Source: Streptomyces sp. NBC_01314
GTDB lineage: Bacteria; Actinomycetota; Actinomycetes; Streptomycetales; Streptomycetaceae
Direction of reading: 5' to 3'
NCBI RefSeq assembly: GCF_041435215.1
Contig: NZ_CP108394.1
Span: forward strand, 2,046,001-2,110,000
Length of the DNA: 64,000 nucleotides
The notes below the pieces were generated by a model. It was given only the letters and a program-made list of their open reading frames with translations, was not told the origin of the DNA and made no database searches. Below are positions 43,248-52,661 of this stretch, one piece after another (positions within the stretch are counted from its first letter, which is position 1; each line of letters starts with the position of its first letter). The position numbers were made by a program, and so were the translations under genes.

Positions 43248-44081
43248 TCAGCCTTTGACTGCCCCGGAGGTCAGTCCCGCGACGATCCGCCGCTGGAAGA
43301 GCAGGACGAAAACGATGATCGGGATGGTGATGACCACGGCGGCGGCGGCGATCGACCCGGTGGGCTGTTGGAACTGGGAGCTCCCGGTGAAGAACGCGAT
43401 CGCGGCGGGCACGGTGCGCGCGGACTCGGTGGACGTCAGCGAGATCGCGAACAGGAAGTCGTTCCAGCAGAAGATGAACACGAGAATGGCCGTGGTGAAC
43501 ACGCCTGGTGCGGCCAGCGGCACGATGACCATCCGGAAGGCCTGCGCGGGCGTCGCCCCGTCGACCTTGGCGGCCTTCTCCAGATCCCAGGGGATCTCCC
43601 GGAAGAACGCCGACAGGGTGTAGATCGCGAGCGGCAGGGAGAAGGTCATGTACGGGATGATCAGCCCGACCCAGGTGTCGAAGATCCCGATGATCCGCTC
43701 GATGTTGAACAGCGGTGACACCAGGGAGATCGGGGGGAACATGGCGATCAGCAGCGACATGCCGATGAGGACCCGTTTACCGGGGAAGCGCAGCCTGGCC
43801 ACCGCGTAGGCGGCCATGGTGCCCAGCGCCACCGCGATCACCGTGGCGATCAGTGCGATACCGATCGAGTTGACCAGCGCTCGGGTGAACTCGGCGGTCT
43901 CGAAGATGCCCCGGTAGTTCTCCCAGGTCCAGTCGGTGGGGATGTAGTTGCCGTCCGTCAGGGTGGTGGGGTCCTTGAACGACAGCGCGGCGATCCACCA
44001 CACCGGGAACAGGGCGTACAGCACCACCACCACGTTGATGACGCCCCATCGGGCGGCATGCGTCTTTCCCGCCGCGGCCAT
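43248..44081 (-). CDS. Carbohydrate ABC transporter permease (MalG/SugB type)
   Basis: The 277-residue membrane protein has six predicted segments and the EAA loop ([24 protein letters not shown], with the invariant Gly). Its ATG at 44081 overlaps the stop of the other permease (TGATG). Confidence 0.92.
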   Translation of the reverse strand: MAAAGKTHAARWGVINVVVVLYALFPVWWIAALSFKDPTTLTDGNYIPTDWTWENYRGIFETAEFTRALVNSIGIALIATVIAVALGTMAAYAVARLRFPGKRVLIGMSLLIAMFPPISLVSPLFNIERIIGIFDTWVGLIIPYMTFSLPLAIYTLSAFFREIPWDLEKAAKVDGATPAQAFRMVIVPLAAPGVFTTAILVFIFCWNDFLFAISLTSTESARTVPAAIAFFTGSSQFQQPTGSIAAAAVVITIPIIVFVLLFQRRIVAGLTSGAVKG

Positions 44082-45043
44082 CAGCGCTTCACCTCCGCGC
44101 CGGGTGCGGCGGTGCCGAACAGCTTGACGAAGGTGAAGGCGATGATCCCGACGCAGATGAAGATCAGGACCGAGATCGCCGACCCGATGCCCAGGTTCAG
44201 CGCCGTGAACAGGTTGTCGTACCCGAGGATCGACAGAGAGCCGGTTCCCTGGGCGCCCGCGGTCAGGATGTAGATGTTGTCGAAGATCCGGAACGCGTCC
44301 AGGGTCCGGAACAGCAGTGCCACCAGGATGGCCGGTTTCATCAGCGGCAGCATGACCTTGGTGAAGCGCTGCCAGGCGGTGGCACCGTCGACCATGGCCG
44401 CCTTCAGGGTCTCCTCGGGGACCAGCGCGAGGCCCGCGAGCAGCAGCAGGGCCATGAACGGTGTCGTCTTCCACACCTCGGCGAGGATGATCAGCCAGAG
44501 TGCGGGCCAGTGCTCGGTCAGCGGGGCCTCCCCGCTGGGCAACAACTCGGCGAGGTACCCGAGCTCCGGGGTCCAGGCGTACTGCCAGGAGAAGGCGGCG
44601 ACCACGGTGACGATCCCATAGGGGACGAGGACCGACGTACGGACGACGCCGCGCCAGAAGATCGTGCGGTGCATCACCAGGGCGAGCCCCATTCCGAGGA
44701 CGAGTTCGATCGCCACGGAGACGGCGGTGATGAACAGCGTGACCCAGAAGGCGTCCCACCAGAACGGGGAGGACAGCACCGCCCCGTAGTTGCTCAGGCC
44801 CACGAACTCCGCCCGTCCGGGAAAGCGCAGGTCGTACCGCTGGAGGGACAGATAGACGGCGTACCCGATGGGGTAGGCGGTCACGGCGATCATGACGACG
44901 ACCGCGGGCGCGCAGAGCAGCCAGCCGAGCCGGCGCTCCTGCCGGGCGCCCGCCGAGAGTGCCGCGCGGTCCGGACCCGTCTGCTCCGTCTCCGCCTCGG
45001 GGGGCGGCGGCGGGGTTCCGGCCGGTCGCGCCCGCGTGCTCAT
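44081..45043 (-). CDS. Carbohydrate ABC transporter permease (MalF/SugA type)
   Basis: The 320-residue protein has a proline-rich cytoplasmic N-terminus (residues 1-38) and six membrane segments, with the EAA loop at [20 protein letters not shown]. It pairs with the MalG-type subunit encoded immediately downstream. Confidence 0.92.
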   Translation of the reverse strand: MSTRARPAGTPPPPPEAETEQTGPDRAALSAGARQERRLGWLLCAPAVVVMIAVTAYPIGYAVYLSLQRYDLRFPGRAEFVGLSNYGAVLSSPFWWDAFWVTLFITAVSVAIELVLGMGLALVMHRTIFWRGVVRTSVLVPYGIVTVVAAFSWQYAWTPELGYLAELLPSGEAPLTEHWPALWLIILAEVWKTTPFMALLLLAGLALVPEETLKAAMVDGATAWQRFTKVMLPLMKPAILVALLFRTLDAFRIFDNIYILTAGAQGTGSLSILGYDNLFTALNLGIGSAISVLIFICVGIIAFTFVKLFGTAAPGAEVKR

Positions 45044-45113
45044 CTCGGGCCTTCCGTGGACGAGGCCCGCGCGCCGCGGCGCCGGCTGACCAGGTGGTGC
45101 GGGAGGAAGTCGT

Positions 45114-46433
45114 TCACGGGATCACACCCTCGGATCGCAGGGCATCGTCGATCTGCTCCCTGATGGTGTCGACGGAGCTCTCCGGTTCGATCCCGGACGG
45201 CGGAGACAGCGTGTGGGAGACCGCGATCGACACGTTCTGGTAGACCGGAGTGATCGGGCGCACGCTCGCCGACTCCAGCGCGGCCAGCACGTCCTGGGAG
45301 AAGGGGTACTCCTTCATGAACGCGGGCTCGTCGTACAGGGCGCGCAGGGTGGGCGGCAGACCGCCCTCGAGCGCGGCGGTGAGCTGGTTCTCCCGGTTGC
45401 GCAGGCACAGCGCCGCCTCGAAGGCCAGGTCGGGGTGGCGCGAGTAGGCGCTCACCGCCAGATCGATGCCGCCGATGGTGGGCCGTGCCGGGCGGTTCGG
45501 GTCGACCCGGGGGTACGGCGCCCAGCGAAAGTTCTTGAACAGCTGCGGGTTGTTCGCCTTCATCGACGGATAGACGAACGGGTAGTTGAGTTCGAACGCC
45601 GCCGTCCCCGACTCCATGGCGAGGCGGTTCTGGTCCTCCATCTGGTTGGGCAGGGAGGGGTCCGCGGCCGGGGACTTCGCCAGATCACGCATGATCCCGG
45701 CGGCCCGCACGGCAGGAGGACCGAGGGAGGGCTCGGTCGCGCTCGCGTTGAGGATGGAGCCGCCCGCACTGTTGATCAGCGTGTTGAACCAGACGGTCAG
45801 ACCCTCGTACTGGGCACCCTGGATCTCCACGAAGTGTGGTTTGCCCTGCCGGGCGAGGGCGCCCGCCATGTCCAGCATCTCGGCCCAGGTCCTGGGTGGG
45901 GTGGGCACCAAATCCTTGCGATACCAAAGGAGTTGGGTGTTGGTGTTGTACGGGACGGCGTACAGCTTGTCCTTCCAGGTCGAGGTCTCCAGCGGTACGC
46001 GCAGGGTGCCTTCGGTGGCCTGCTGTTTCGCCGCTCCCGTCCACTCCCGGATCCAGCGTGCCTCGGCGAACTCCGCCGCCCAGGTGACGTCCAGGCCCAG
46101 GATGTCGAGCGAGTCGTCCTCGGCGGCGAGTCTGCGGACGAGCTGCTGACGCTGGCCGTCCGCGGCACGCGGGAGCTTGTTGTAGCTGATCCTGTAGCGG
46201 CCGCCCGACGCCTGGCTGCACCGGTCGGCCGCCTTCTGCAGCGCACCGGAGTCGTCCGGGAAGTTGTACCAGTTGAGGGTGGGTCTACCGGAGCCCTCGT
46301 CGCTGCCACAAGCGGCGAGCACCGACGCCAGCAACGGCAGTACGGCGAACGCCCGCAGCCATCGCGTCCCTCCAGGACGTCCCTTCCGACCCGAAACCGG
46401 TCGGCAGCCGCACCTCGCGTGCACGCGCTCCAC
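45114..46433 (-). CDS. Extracellular sugar-binding lipoprotein, LpqY-like
   Basis: The product is 439 residues. A positively charged stretch, hydrophobic core and lipobox (LASVLAACGS, Cys near residue 42) mark a lipoprotein. The mature part is a family 1 solute-binding protein: LNWYNFPDDSG, YNKLPRAADGQRQQLVRRLA and LGLDVTWAAEFAEARWI resemble trehalose-binding LpqY. GTG 46433 is used, but GTG 46424 is also possible. The ATG after the nearby GGAGGG is out of frame. Trehalose is inferred, not shown. Confidence 0.85.
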   Translation of the reverse strand: MERVHARCGCRPVSGRKGRPGGTRWLRAFAVLPLLASVLAACGSDEGSGRPTLNWYNFPDDSGALQKAADRCSQASGGRYRISYNKLPRAADGQRQQLVRRLAAEDDSLDILGLDVTWAAEFAEARWIREWTGAAKQQATEGTLRVPLETSTWKDKLYAVPYNTNTQLLWYRKDLVPTPPRTWAEMLDMAGALARQGKPHFVEIQGAQYEGLTVWFNTLINSAGGSILNASATEPSLGPPAVRAAGIMRDLAKSPAADPSLPNQMEDQNRLAMESGTAAFELNYPFVYPSMKANNPQLFKNFRWAPYPRVDPNRPARPTIGGIDLAVSAYSRHPDLAFEAALCLRNRENQLTAALEGGLPPTLRALYDEPAFMKEYPFSQDVLAALESASVRPITPVYQNVSIAVSHTLSPPSGIEPESSVDTIREQIDDALRSEGVIP

Positions 46434-46501
46434 ACCTCGCTTCCGGACGATGGCACGGGACTCGGACCTGGCAGCGTTTCTCCCCGGCGAACACTAAAGA
46501 C

Positions 46502-46531
46502 CACATAAGGCAACATCAAGCACATAAGGCA
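46502..46531. promoter_or_regulatory. Direct repeat upstream of the sugar ABC operon
   Basis: CACATAAGGCA occurs at 46502-46512 and 46521-46531 with a 19-bp period, about 70 bp ahead of the binding-protein start. The spacing (roughly two helical turns) suits a pair of regulator half sites on one DNA face. No linked regulator gene is present. Confidence 0.45.
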
Positions 46532-46659
46532 CTGAATCGCCCATCGACTGCCAGGGAACCGACTCGGTGACCTGCTGACACGAGAGGGGAGCGACCTTCG
46601 GCTATTTCGGTGTTCGTGGCACGTTTCTCGCGGACCCGCGTGTGCGACAGAACGACGAA

Positions 46660-46691
46660 GAGGTCATTTCCGGTGAACCGGAAATGACCTC
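46660..46691 (-). terminator. Perfect 14-bp hairpin downstream of tRNA-Pro copy 2
   Basis: GAGGTCATTTCCGG and its exact complement enclose TGAA, 19 bp past the tRNA 3' end on the minus strand. It is a strong intrinsic terminator. Confidence 0.8.
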
Positions 46692-46710
46692 CGACCTGCT
46701 ACTCAGCAAG

Positions 46711-46784
<74 letters not shown>

Positions 46785-46934
46785 TTGCCCGTCTGACCTG
46801 GGGTTTCCCCTGTCTGAACGTGCACGGAAACAATACCGCACTCGGGCCGGTGGTCGCGCACCCCTTTATCGGGGCCAGGAGCCGCCACGTCGCCGCTTGA
46901 CCTGAAGCTTGGTTGAGGTTGCAGGATCGTCGGT

Positions 46935-47636
46935 ATGACGACGACAGCGGAACGTACCTACGGGTTCGCGGATCTTCCCGGGCTGATGGGGCAGATGACG
47001 GGGGCCGAGAAGCACGGGCCGGCGGCCACGTCCACGCTGGACGTGCTGTGGGTGCTCTACGACCGGGTGCTACGGGTGGGGCCGGGGCGGACGGACGATC
47101 CGGAGCGGGACCGGTTCCTGTTGTCGAAGGGGCACGGGCCGATGGCGTACTACGCGGTGCTCGCGGCGAAGGGGTTCGTGCCCGTCGACTGGCTGCCCGG
47201 CTTCGGCTCGTACGACTCGCCGCTCGGCCATCACCCGGACCGGGTGCTCGTGCCGGGCGCGGAGATCGGCAGCGGGTCGCTCGGGCACGGGCTGCCGATC
47301 GCGGTCGGGACGGCGCTCGGGCTGCGGGCCCAGGGGCGGGCCGACCCGGCTGTGTGGGTACTGACCGGGGACGCCGAGCTGGACGAGGGCAGCAATCACG
47401 AGGCGATCGCGTACGCCGGACCGGCGGGACTCGACCGGCTGCACACCGTCGTGATCGACAACTCCTCCGCCAGTCATGCCCTGCCGGGTGGGATCGCCGC
47501 GCGGTTCGAGGCGGCGGGCTGGTCCGCGCAGACCGTGGACGGGCGCGACCACGAGGCGCTGTACGCCGCCTTCACCGCGCCGCATCCGGGTCGGCCGCGG
47601 GTCGTGGTGGCCCGCGTCGAGCCGAAGAACGCCTGA
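46935..47636 (+). CDS. Transketolase-like N-terminal (TPP-binding) subunit
   Basis: The 233-residue protein covers the pyrophosphate-binding half of transketolase: FLLSKGHGPMAYYAVLAAKG, LGHHPDRVLVPG, GSGSLGHGLPIAVGTALG and the thiamine diphosphate loop GDAELDEGSNHEA. The Asn of the usual GDGELNEG is displaced. Full-length transketolases exceed 650 residues; here the halves are split between two genes 40 bp apart. Substrate is unknown; such split enzymes occur in secondary sugar metabolism. Confidence 0.88.
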   Translation: MTTTAERTYGFADLPGLMGQMTGAEKHGPAATSTLDVLWVLYDRVLRVGPGRTDDPERDRFLLSKGHGPMAYYAVLAAKGFVPVDWLPGFGSYDSPLGHHPDRVLVPGAEIGSGSLGHGLPIAVGTALGLRAQGRADPAVWVLTGDAELDEGSNHEAIAYAGPAGLDRLHTVVIDNSSASHALPGGIAARFEAAGWSAQTVDGRDHEALYAAFTAPHPGRPRVVVARVEPKNA

Positions 47637-47676
47637 CCCCCGGCTTCCCCAACTCCACGGATAGGACGCAGACTTC

Positions 47677-48582
47677 ATGGACACCATGCGTGACCGTTTC
47701 GCCCCCGTCGTCTCCCGGCTGCTGGACGAGGACCCCCGGATCGCCGTGGTCCTCGCCGAGATCGGCAGGGACGGCTTCACGGAGGCGTCGCGCAGGCATC
47801 CCGACCGGGTGATCAACGTGGGCATCCGGGAGCAGTTGCTGGTCGGCGCGGGTGCCGGTCTGGCCCTGACCGGGATTCGGCCCGTGCTGCACACCTTCGC
47901 GAGCTTCCTGGTGGAGCGGCCCTTCGAGCAACTCAAGCTGGATCTCGGGCACCAGGACGTGGGCGCGGTGTTGGTCAGCGCCGCCGCCTCCTACGACTGG
48001 CCCGCGGGCGGCTACACCCACATGGCACCCGGCGACGTGGCCCTCCTCGACACGCTCGACGGCTGGACCGTGCACGTGCCGGGCCACCCCGACGAGGCCG
48101 AGACCCTGCTCCGGCACGCGGTCGGCGCGGGCGAGGACAAGGACGACAAGGTGTACGTACGGCTGTCCGCGCAGTCCAACGGGCGGGCGTTCGCGGTGGA
48201 CGGGCAGCGGCTGCACACCGTGCGTGAGGGGCGGCGCGGGGTGGTCGTCGCCGTCGGGCCGATGCTCGACTCCGTTCTCGCGGCCACGGAGGGGCTCGAC
48301 GTGAGCGTGCTGTACGCGACCACCGTCCGCCCCTTCGACGCGGCAGCGCTGCGCCGGGCCACCGTGTCGGCGGGTACGGACATCGTCCTCGTCGAGCCCT
48401 TTCTGGCGGGCACCTCCACGGCCGCCGTGAACGAGGCGCTCGCCGCTGTGCCGCACCGGGTGCTCGGACTGGGGGTGGGCCGGCGGGAGCTGCGGCGGTA
48501 CGGGCAACTGGAGGAGCACGTGGCCGCGCACGGGCTGGACGCGGCCTCTTTGCGGGAGCGGATCGCGACGTTCCTGTGGTAG
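47677..48582 (+). CDS. Transketolase-like C-terminal (pyrimidine-binding) subunit
   Basis: The 301-residue protein carries the central and C-terminal transketolase domains: RVINVGIREQLLVGAGAGLALTG with the cofactor-activating Glu, PVLHTFASFLVERPFEQLKLD, and a C-terminal ligand fold. It forms one enzyme with the preceding gene. The ATG at 47677 has only weak Shine-Dalgarno similarity upstream. Confidence 0.88.
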   Translation: MDTMRDRFAPVVSRLLDEDPRIAVVLAEIGRDGFTEASRRHPDRVINVGIREQLLVGAGAGLALTGIRPVLHTFASFLVERPFEQLKLDLGHQDVGAVLVSAAASYDWPAGGYTHMAPGDVALLDTLDGWTVHVPGHPDEAETLLRHAVGAGEDKDDKVYVRLSAQSNGRAFAVDGQRLHTVREGRRGVVVAVGPMLDSVLAATEGLDVSVLYATTVRPFDAAALRRATVSAGTDIVLVEPFLAGTSTAAVNEALAAVPHRVLGLGVGRRELRRYGQLEEHVAAHGLDAASLRERIATFLW

Positions 48583-48725
48583 CGGCCGGAGGCCTGAGCA
48601 GGCCCGACGGAGGTGGCCGGTCGTCTCTTCCGCAGCGGACCCCGCGTCGCCCGCGCGGACGGCGTCCACGAGCCGGGCCGCCCGAGGTGACCGACGCTCT
48701 GCGCTCCCGAGCGCGCCGAGCCGCG

Positions 48726-49085
48726 TCAGTCGGCCGCCGGGAGCCCCAACTCCGGGTGGCTGTCGAGGAGTCCGGTCGGGGCCGCCTGGCGCCAGGAGTC
48801 GGCGAGGATGTCCCGCAGCTCGGGCTCGCCCTCCAGAGCGGAGAGCCGCACCCGCACCCAGGCGAACCCCGCCTCGTGGTCGGCGATCCAGAACTTGCCG
48901 GGCTCGGCGAGGACCAACTCGTCGCGCTCCTCCTTCGGGCAGCGCACGGCCATGGACGTCTCGTCCTCCGGCAGGGTCGCGAACATCTTCGCCGCCACCC
49001 GGAAGGTGGGCATGTTCCAGGCGACCTTCTCCGTGGTGTCGGGCAGGGAGAGGGCGACACGTCGTACGTCTTCGGCATCCGGCAT
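48726..49085 (-). CDS. MmcQ/YjbR-family protein
   Basis: The 119-residue protein follows the YjbR pattern (VRRVALSLPDTTEKVAWNMPTFRVAAKMFATL, then MAVRCP and FWIADHEAGFAWVRV), a small alpha/beta fold sometimes described as DNA-binding-like. Its function is unknown. ATG 49085 is preferred over the frame's GTG/ATG further upstream because the family begins at this Met. Confidence 0.8.
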   Translation of the reverse strand: MPDAEDVRRVALSLPDTTEKVAWNMPTFRVAAKMFATLPEDETSMAVRCPKEERDELVLAEPGKFWIADHEAGFAWVRVRLSALEGEPELRDILADSWRQAAPTGLLDSHPELGLPAAD

Positions 49086-49167
49086 GAGACGCACCGTAGC
49101 GGTCACCACTGACAATCACCCGGTGGGAGCCGGTGCCGCGACACTCCGACGAGGCCGGGCGGCACGT

Positions 49168-49779
49168 CTAGGCGGAGACGCCGGCACCCACCCGCTTGTA
49201 GTAGATCGACGTCGGCCGCAGCGTTCCCTGCGGGTCCGCCGCGTAGTCCGGGATCGCCCCGATCCGGGTCCAGCCGGCCCTGCCGTAGAGGCGCTCGGCG
49301 GGGCTGTCGGTCTCGGTGTCCAGGTGGAGCAGGGTGATGCCCGCGTCGGCGGCGGCCCGCTCGGCCGTCGCGAGGAGCGCGCGGCCGAGGCCCTGTCCAC
49401 GGCCTTCCTGATGGACCATCAGCTTGACGAGCTCGGCCCGGTGACGGCTGTTGGGCTTGTCCGGGAAGAGAAGACCGACCGTGCCGACCACCCGGTCACC
49501 GTCGCGCGCCACCCATACGGCGAGACCACCGGCCGACACCGCCTCGACGCGTGCCTTCCACCAGGCGACGGCCGCCGCCCGGTCGAGCGGCGCGAGGAAG
49601 CCGATCGAGGCACCGCCGTTCACGGTGTCGGCCAACAGGTCCGCCAACTTCTCGACGAGCGCGGGGAGTTGGCGGCCATCGGTCCGGGAGATCACGGCCC
49701 TGAGCACCGGCGAGGGCCCGGTCGCGGACTCGAAGGCGGACTCGATGGCAGACTCGGGATCGGTCACCGGCCCGCTCAC
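49168..49779 (-). CDS. GNAT-family N-acetyltransferase
   Basis: The 203-residue protein has the GNAT core VWVARDGDRVVGTVGLLF, ELVKLMVHQEGRGQGLGRALL (acetyl-CoA loop RGQGLG) and AERLYGRAGW. GTG 49779 overlaps the stop of the upstream XRE-cupin regulator (GTGA), so the two are translationally coupled and likely share control. The acyl acceptor is unknown. Confidence 0.87.
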   Translation of the reverse strand: MSGPVTDPESAIESAFESATGPSPVLRAVISRTDGRQLPALVEKLADLLADTVNGGASIGFLAPLDRAAAVAWWKARVEAVSAGGLAVWVARDGDRVVGTVGLLFPDKPNSRHRAELVKLMVHQEGRGQGLGRALLATAERAAADAGITLLHLDTETDSPAERLYGRAGWTRIGAIPDYAADPQGTLRPTSIYYKRVGAGVSA

Positions 49780-50360
49780 GGCTTCACCACCACCAGCGCG
49801 TACCGCACGTCCTCGGGCCCCGGGCACCGGAACCGCGTCGGCCCCCACACCCGCATCCGCAGACAGTCCCCGGCGGCCAACCGGTGCTCGACATCCCGGT
49901 CCGTGACGTGGAGGGTGCCGTCCTGGACCCAGATGTGCTGTTCGAGACCGGGCACGGACGGCCCGTCGTAGGCGATGTCCGCGCCCGCCGCGAGCCACCC
50001 CTCGACGAGTTCGCCGCGCAGCCCGGCCGCCGGTGGCGACACGGAACGCCGCACGAACCCGGAGGCCCTGTCCTCCCAGACGGCCTGCTCCCCCGCGCGC
50101 ACGACGGAGACCGGCTCGGACTCGACCTCGCTGAGGAGCTGGGACATCGTCCGGCCGTACACATGGCAGAGGCGGTTCAGGAGGGCGGCCGTGGGGCTGG
50201 TCTCCGCCCGCTCGGCCCGGGAGAGGGTCGACCGGCTCACACCACTGCGGTCCGCCAACTCCCCCAGGGACCAGCCGTGTTCGGCCCGCAGCTCGGCCAG
50301 CCGTGCGGCCAGGCGGAGATCGACGGGGTCCAGTACTGCCACCTCCTCGACGCTTCCCAT
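49776..50360 (-). CDS. XRE-family regulator with C-terminal cupin domain
   Basis: The 194-residue protein has an N-terminal helix-turn-helix (LAELRAEHGWSLGELADRSGVSRSTLSRAERAE) whose recognition helix is SRSTLSRAE, and a C-terminal cupin-like beta-barrel (HIWVQDGTLHVTDRD, LAAGDCLRM). I chose ATG 50360 because a -10-like TAGCAT lies seven bases upstream, giving a leaderless start inside a 31-bp palindrome; ATG 50390 is the longer alternative. It probably represses itself and the downstream GNAT. Confidence 0.87.
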   Translation of the reverse strand: MGSVEEVAVLDPVDLRLAARLAELRAEHGWSLGELADRSGVSRSTLSRAERAETSPTAALLNRLCHVYGRTMSQLLSEVESEPVSVVRAGEQAVWEDRASGFVRRSVSPPAAGLRGELVEGWLAAGADIAYDGPSVPGLEQHIWVQDGTLHVTDRDVEHRLAAGDCLRMRVWGPTRFRCPGPEDVRYALVVVKP

Positions 50361-50386
50361 ATTCGGGATGCTATCCCGAATATGGG
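50356..50386. promoter_or_regulatory. 31-bp perfect palindrome over the XRE-cupin start
   Basis: The arm CCCATATTCGGGAT and its exact complement flank GCT. The dyad covers the proposed -10 box and start codon of the XRE gene, an ideal autorepression site. Perfect 14-bp arms are unlikely by chance. Confidence 0.75.
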
Positions 50387-50430
50387 ACACCTCACCTCTC
50401 CTTCGGTGTGCGCCGCCTCACTCCGCCGTC

Positions 50431-51330
50431 TCACTCCGCCGCCTCGCCCAGCGCCTCCAGCACGGGCCGGATCAGCGGGTGTCCCTCCGCGCCACGGCGT
50501 ACGGCGGCGAAGACGCGGCGTGTGGGGGCCACTCCGTCCACGGGGCGTACGACCACGCCCGTGAGATCCATGCCGCGCAGCGCCGAGCGGGGTACGAGGG
50601 CGACGCCCGCGTCGGCGGAGGCGAGGGCGACGACGGCGCGGAAGTCGTCGGAGGAGTGTTCGAGGCGGGGCTGAAAGCCGGCGTTCTCGCAGGCCAGGAC
50701 GACGACGTCATGACAGGGGTTGCCGGGGTAGGGGCCGATCCAGCTGTCCTTGGCGAGTTCGGCGAGCGGCACCTCGGCCGCGTCGGCGAGGCGGTGGCTG
50801 ACGGGCACGACCGCGTCGAAGGGCTCGGCGTACAGCGGGACGTGGGTGAGGCGGGGGTCGTCGGCGGCCGGGGCGCCCCGGTACTCGACGGCGACGGCGA
50901 TGTCGACCTGCCGGTCCAGGACCATCGGAAGGCTGGCGTCGCCCTCGGCGTCCTGGACGCGGAGGCGGATGCCGGGCGCGGACGCAGCGAGGCGGGCCAG
51001 CGCGGGCGCGACGACCTGGGCGATGCCGGTGGCGAAGGAGGCGACCGTGACGGTGCCGGCCGCGCCCGAGCTGTACGCGGCCAGTTCCGCCGCCGCCTGC
51101 TCCAGCTGGGCGAGGACCGCGTTGGTGTGGCCGAGCAGGATCTCGCCGGCCGGGGTGAGCCGTACGCCCTTCGCGCCTCGTTCGACCAGGCGGTGGCCCG
51201 TCTCCTGTTCCAGGGCGGTCAGCTGCTGGGAGACCGCGGACGGGGTGAGGTACAGCGCGGCGGCAGCCGCCGTCACCGTGCGGTGGTCGGCCACCGCGCG
51301 AAGGATGTGGAGCCGCCGCGCTTCGATCAT
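50431..51330 (-). CDS. LysR-family transcriptional regulator
   Basis: The 299-residue protein has the LysR winged helix (LHILRAVADHRTVTAAAAAL, SAVSQQLTALEQETGHRLVER) and a periplasmic-binding-like effector domain (GTVTVASFATGIAQVV, VALASADAGVALVPRSAL). It is 76 bp downstream of kbl on the same strand and may control the threonine operon, though LysR genes are more often divergent from targets. Its ATG sits in a short palindrome (TCGATC-ATG-GATCGA). Confidence 0.9.
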   Translation of the reverse strand: MIEARRLHILRAVADHRTVTAAAAALYLTPSAVSQQLTALEQETGHRLVERGAKGVRLTPAGEILLGHTNAVLAQLEQAAAELAAYSSGAAGTVTVASFATGIAQVVAPALARLAASAPGIRLRVQDAEGDASLPMVLDRQVDIAVAVEYRGAPAADDPRLTHVPLYAEPFDAVVPVSHRLADAAEVPLAELAKDSWIGPYPGNPCHDVVVLACENAGFQPRLEHSSDDFRAVVALASADAGVALVPRSALRGMDLTGVVVRPVDGVAPTRRVFAAVRRGAEGHPLIRPVLEALGEAAE

Positions 51331-51406
51331 GGATCGATTCTCTCAAATGCCCGCTTTCCCCCTGGGCCGCTCGCCCCGGGCCGCCGGCTCGGCCGAACCG
51401 CTCCGC

Positions 51407-52606
51407 TCAGGCCTCCAGCTCGGCCCGCGCCGCCACGAACGCGTCCACCGCCCGGTTGACGTCCGCCGTCGAGTGCGCGGCGGAGAGCTGGACACGGATG
51501 CGGGCCCGGTCCTGCGGGACGACCGGGTAGGAGAAGCCGATCACGTACACACCGCGTTCCAGGAGCAGCTCGGCGAGACGGCCGGCCTTCGACGCGTCGC
51601 CGATCATGACAGGGGCGATGGGGTGGTCGCCGGGGAGGAGGTCGAAGCCCTCCTCGGTCATCCGGCTCCGGAACAGCGCGGTGTTCTCGGCGAGGCGGAT
51701 CCGCAGGTCGTCGGCCGCTTCCAGGAGGTCGAGCACCTTCAGCGAGGCCGCCGCGATCACCGGGGCGAGCGTGTTCGAGAAGAGGTACGGACGGGAGCGC
51801 TGGCGCAGCAGGGCGACGATCTCGGCGCGGGCGGCGACGTAACCGCCGGAGGCGCCGCCGAGGGCCTTGCCGAGGGTGCCGGTGATGATGTCGACGCGGT
51901 CCATGACGCCGTGCAGCTCGGGGGTGCCACGGCCGCCGGGGCCGGTGAAGCCGACGGCGTGGGAGTCGTCGACCATGACCATGGCGTCGTGGCGGTCGGC
52001 GAGGTCGCAGATCTCGCGGAGCGGGGCCACATAGCCGTCCATGGAGAAGACGCCGTCGGTGACGATCAGCTTCCGGCGGGCGCCGCCCTCCGTGGCTTCC
52101 TTCAACTGCCGTTCCAGGTCGGCCAGATCGCGGTTGGCGTAGCGGAAGCGGCGGGCCTTGGACAGCCGGATGCCGTCGATGATCGAGGCGTGGTTGAGGG
52201 CGTCGGAGATCACCGCGTCCTCCGGGCCGAGGAGGGTCTCGAAGACACCGCCGTTGGCGTCGAAGCAGGAGGAGTACAGGATGGTGTCCTCCTGGCCGAG
52301 GAACGCCGACAGCCGCGCCTCCAGCTCCTTGTGCACCTCCTGCGTACCGCAGATGAAGCGGACGGAGGCCATGCCGTAGCCCCAGCGGTCGAGGGCCTCG
52401 TGGGCGGCGGCGATCACCTCGGGGTGGTCGGCGAGGCCGAGGTAGTTGTTCGCGCAGAAGTTGAGGACCTCGCCGGGACGGCCGCCGGCGGTGACGGCGA
52501 CGGTCGCGGACTGCGGGGTGCCGATGACCCGCTCGGGCTTGTACAGGCCGGCGGCGCGGATCTCGTCGAGGGTGGCGCGGAGGTCGTCGCGCACGGAGTC
52601 GAACAT
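51407..52606 (-). CDS. kbl: Glycine C-acetyltransferase (2-amino-3-ketobutyrate CoA ligase)
   Basis: The 399-residue PLP enzyme matches Kbl: [48 protein letters not shown] and the Schiff-base lysine in GTLGKALGG (near residue 244). It cleaves 2-amino-3-ketobutyrate with CoA to glycine and acetyl-CoA. AGGAG precedes the ATG. It lies 55 bp downstream of tdh, which makes its substrate. Confidence 0.96.
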   Translation of the reverse strand: MFDSVRDDLRATLDEIRAAGLYKPERVIGTPQSATVAVTAGGRPGEVLNFCANNYLGLADHPEVIAAAHEALDRWGYGMASVRFICGTQEVHKELEARLSAFLGQEDTILYSSCFDANGGVFETLLGPEDAVISDALNHASIIDGIRLSKARRFRYANRDLADLERQLKEATEGGARRKLIVTDGVFSMDGYVAPLREICDLADRHDAMVMVDDSHAVGFTGPGGRGTPELHGVMDRVDIITGTLGKALGGASGGYVAARAEIVALLRQRSRPYLFSNTLAPVIAAASLKVLDLLEAADDLRIRLAENTALFRSRMTEEGFDLLPGDHPIAPVMIGDASKAGRLAELLLERGVYVIGFSYPVVPQDRARIRVQLSAAHSTADVNRAVDAFVAARAELEA

Positions 52607-52661
52607 CGAAAGCTCCTAGGGTGCTTACGCGGAAGGGGAGTTACGCCGATCGCATGGACGC

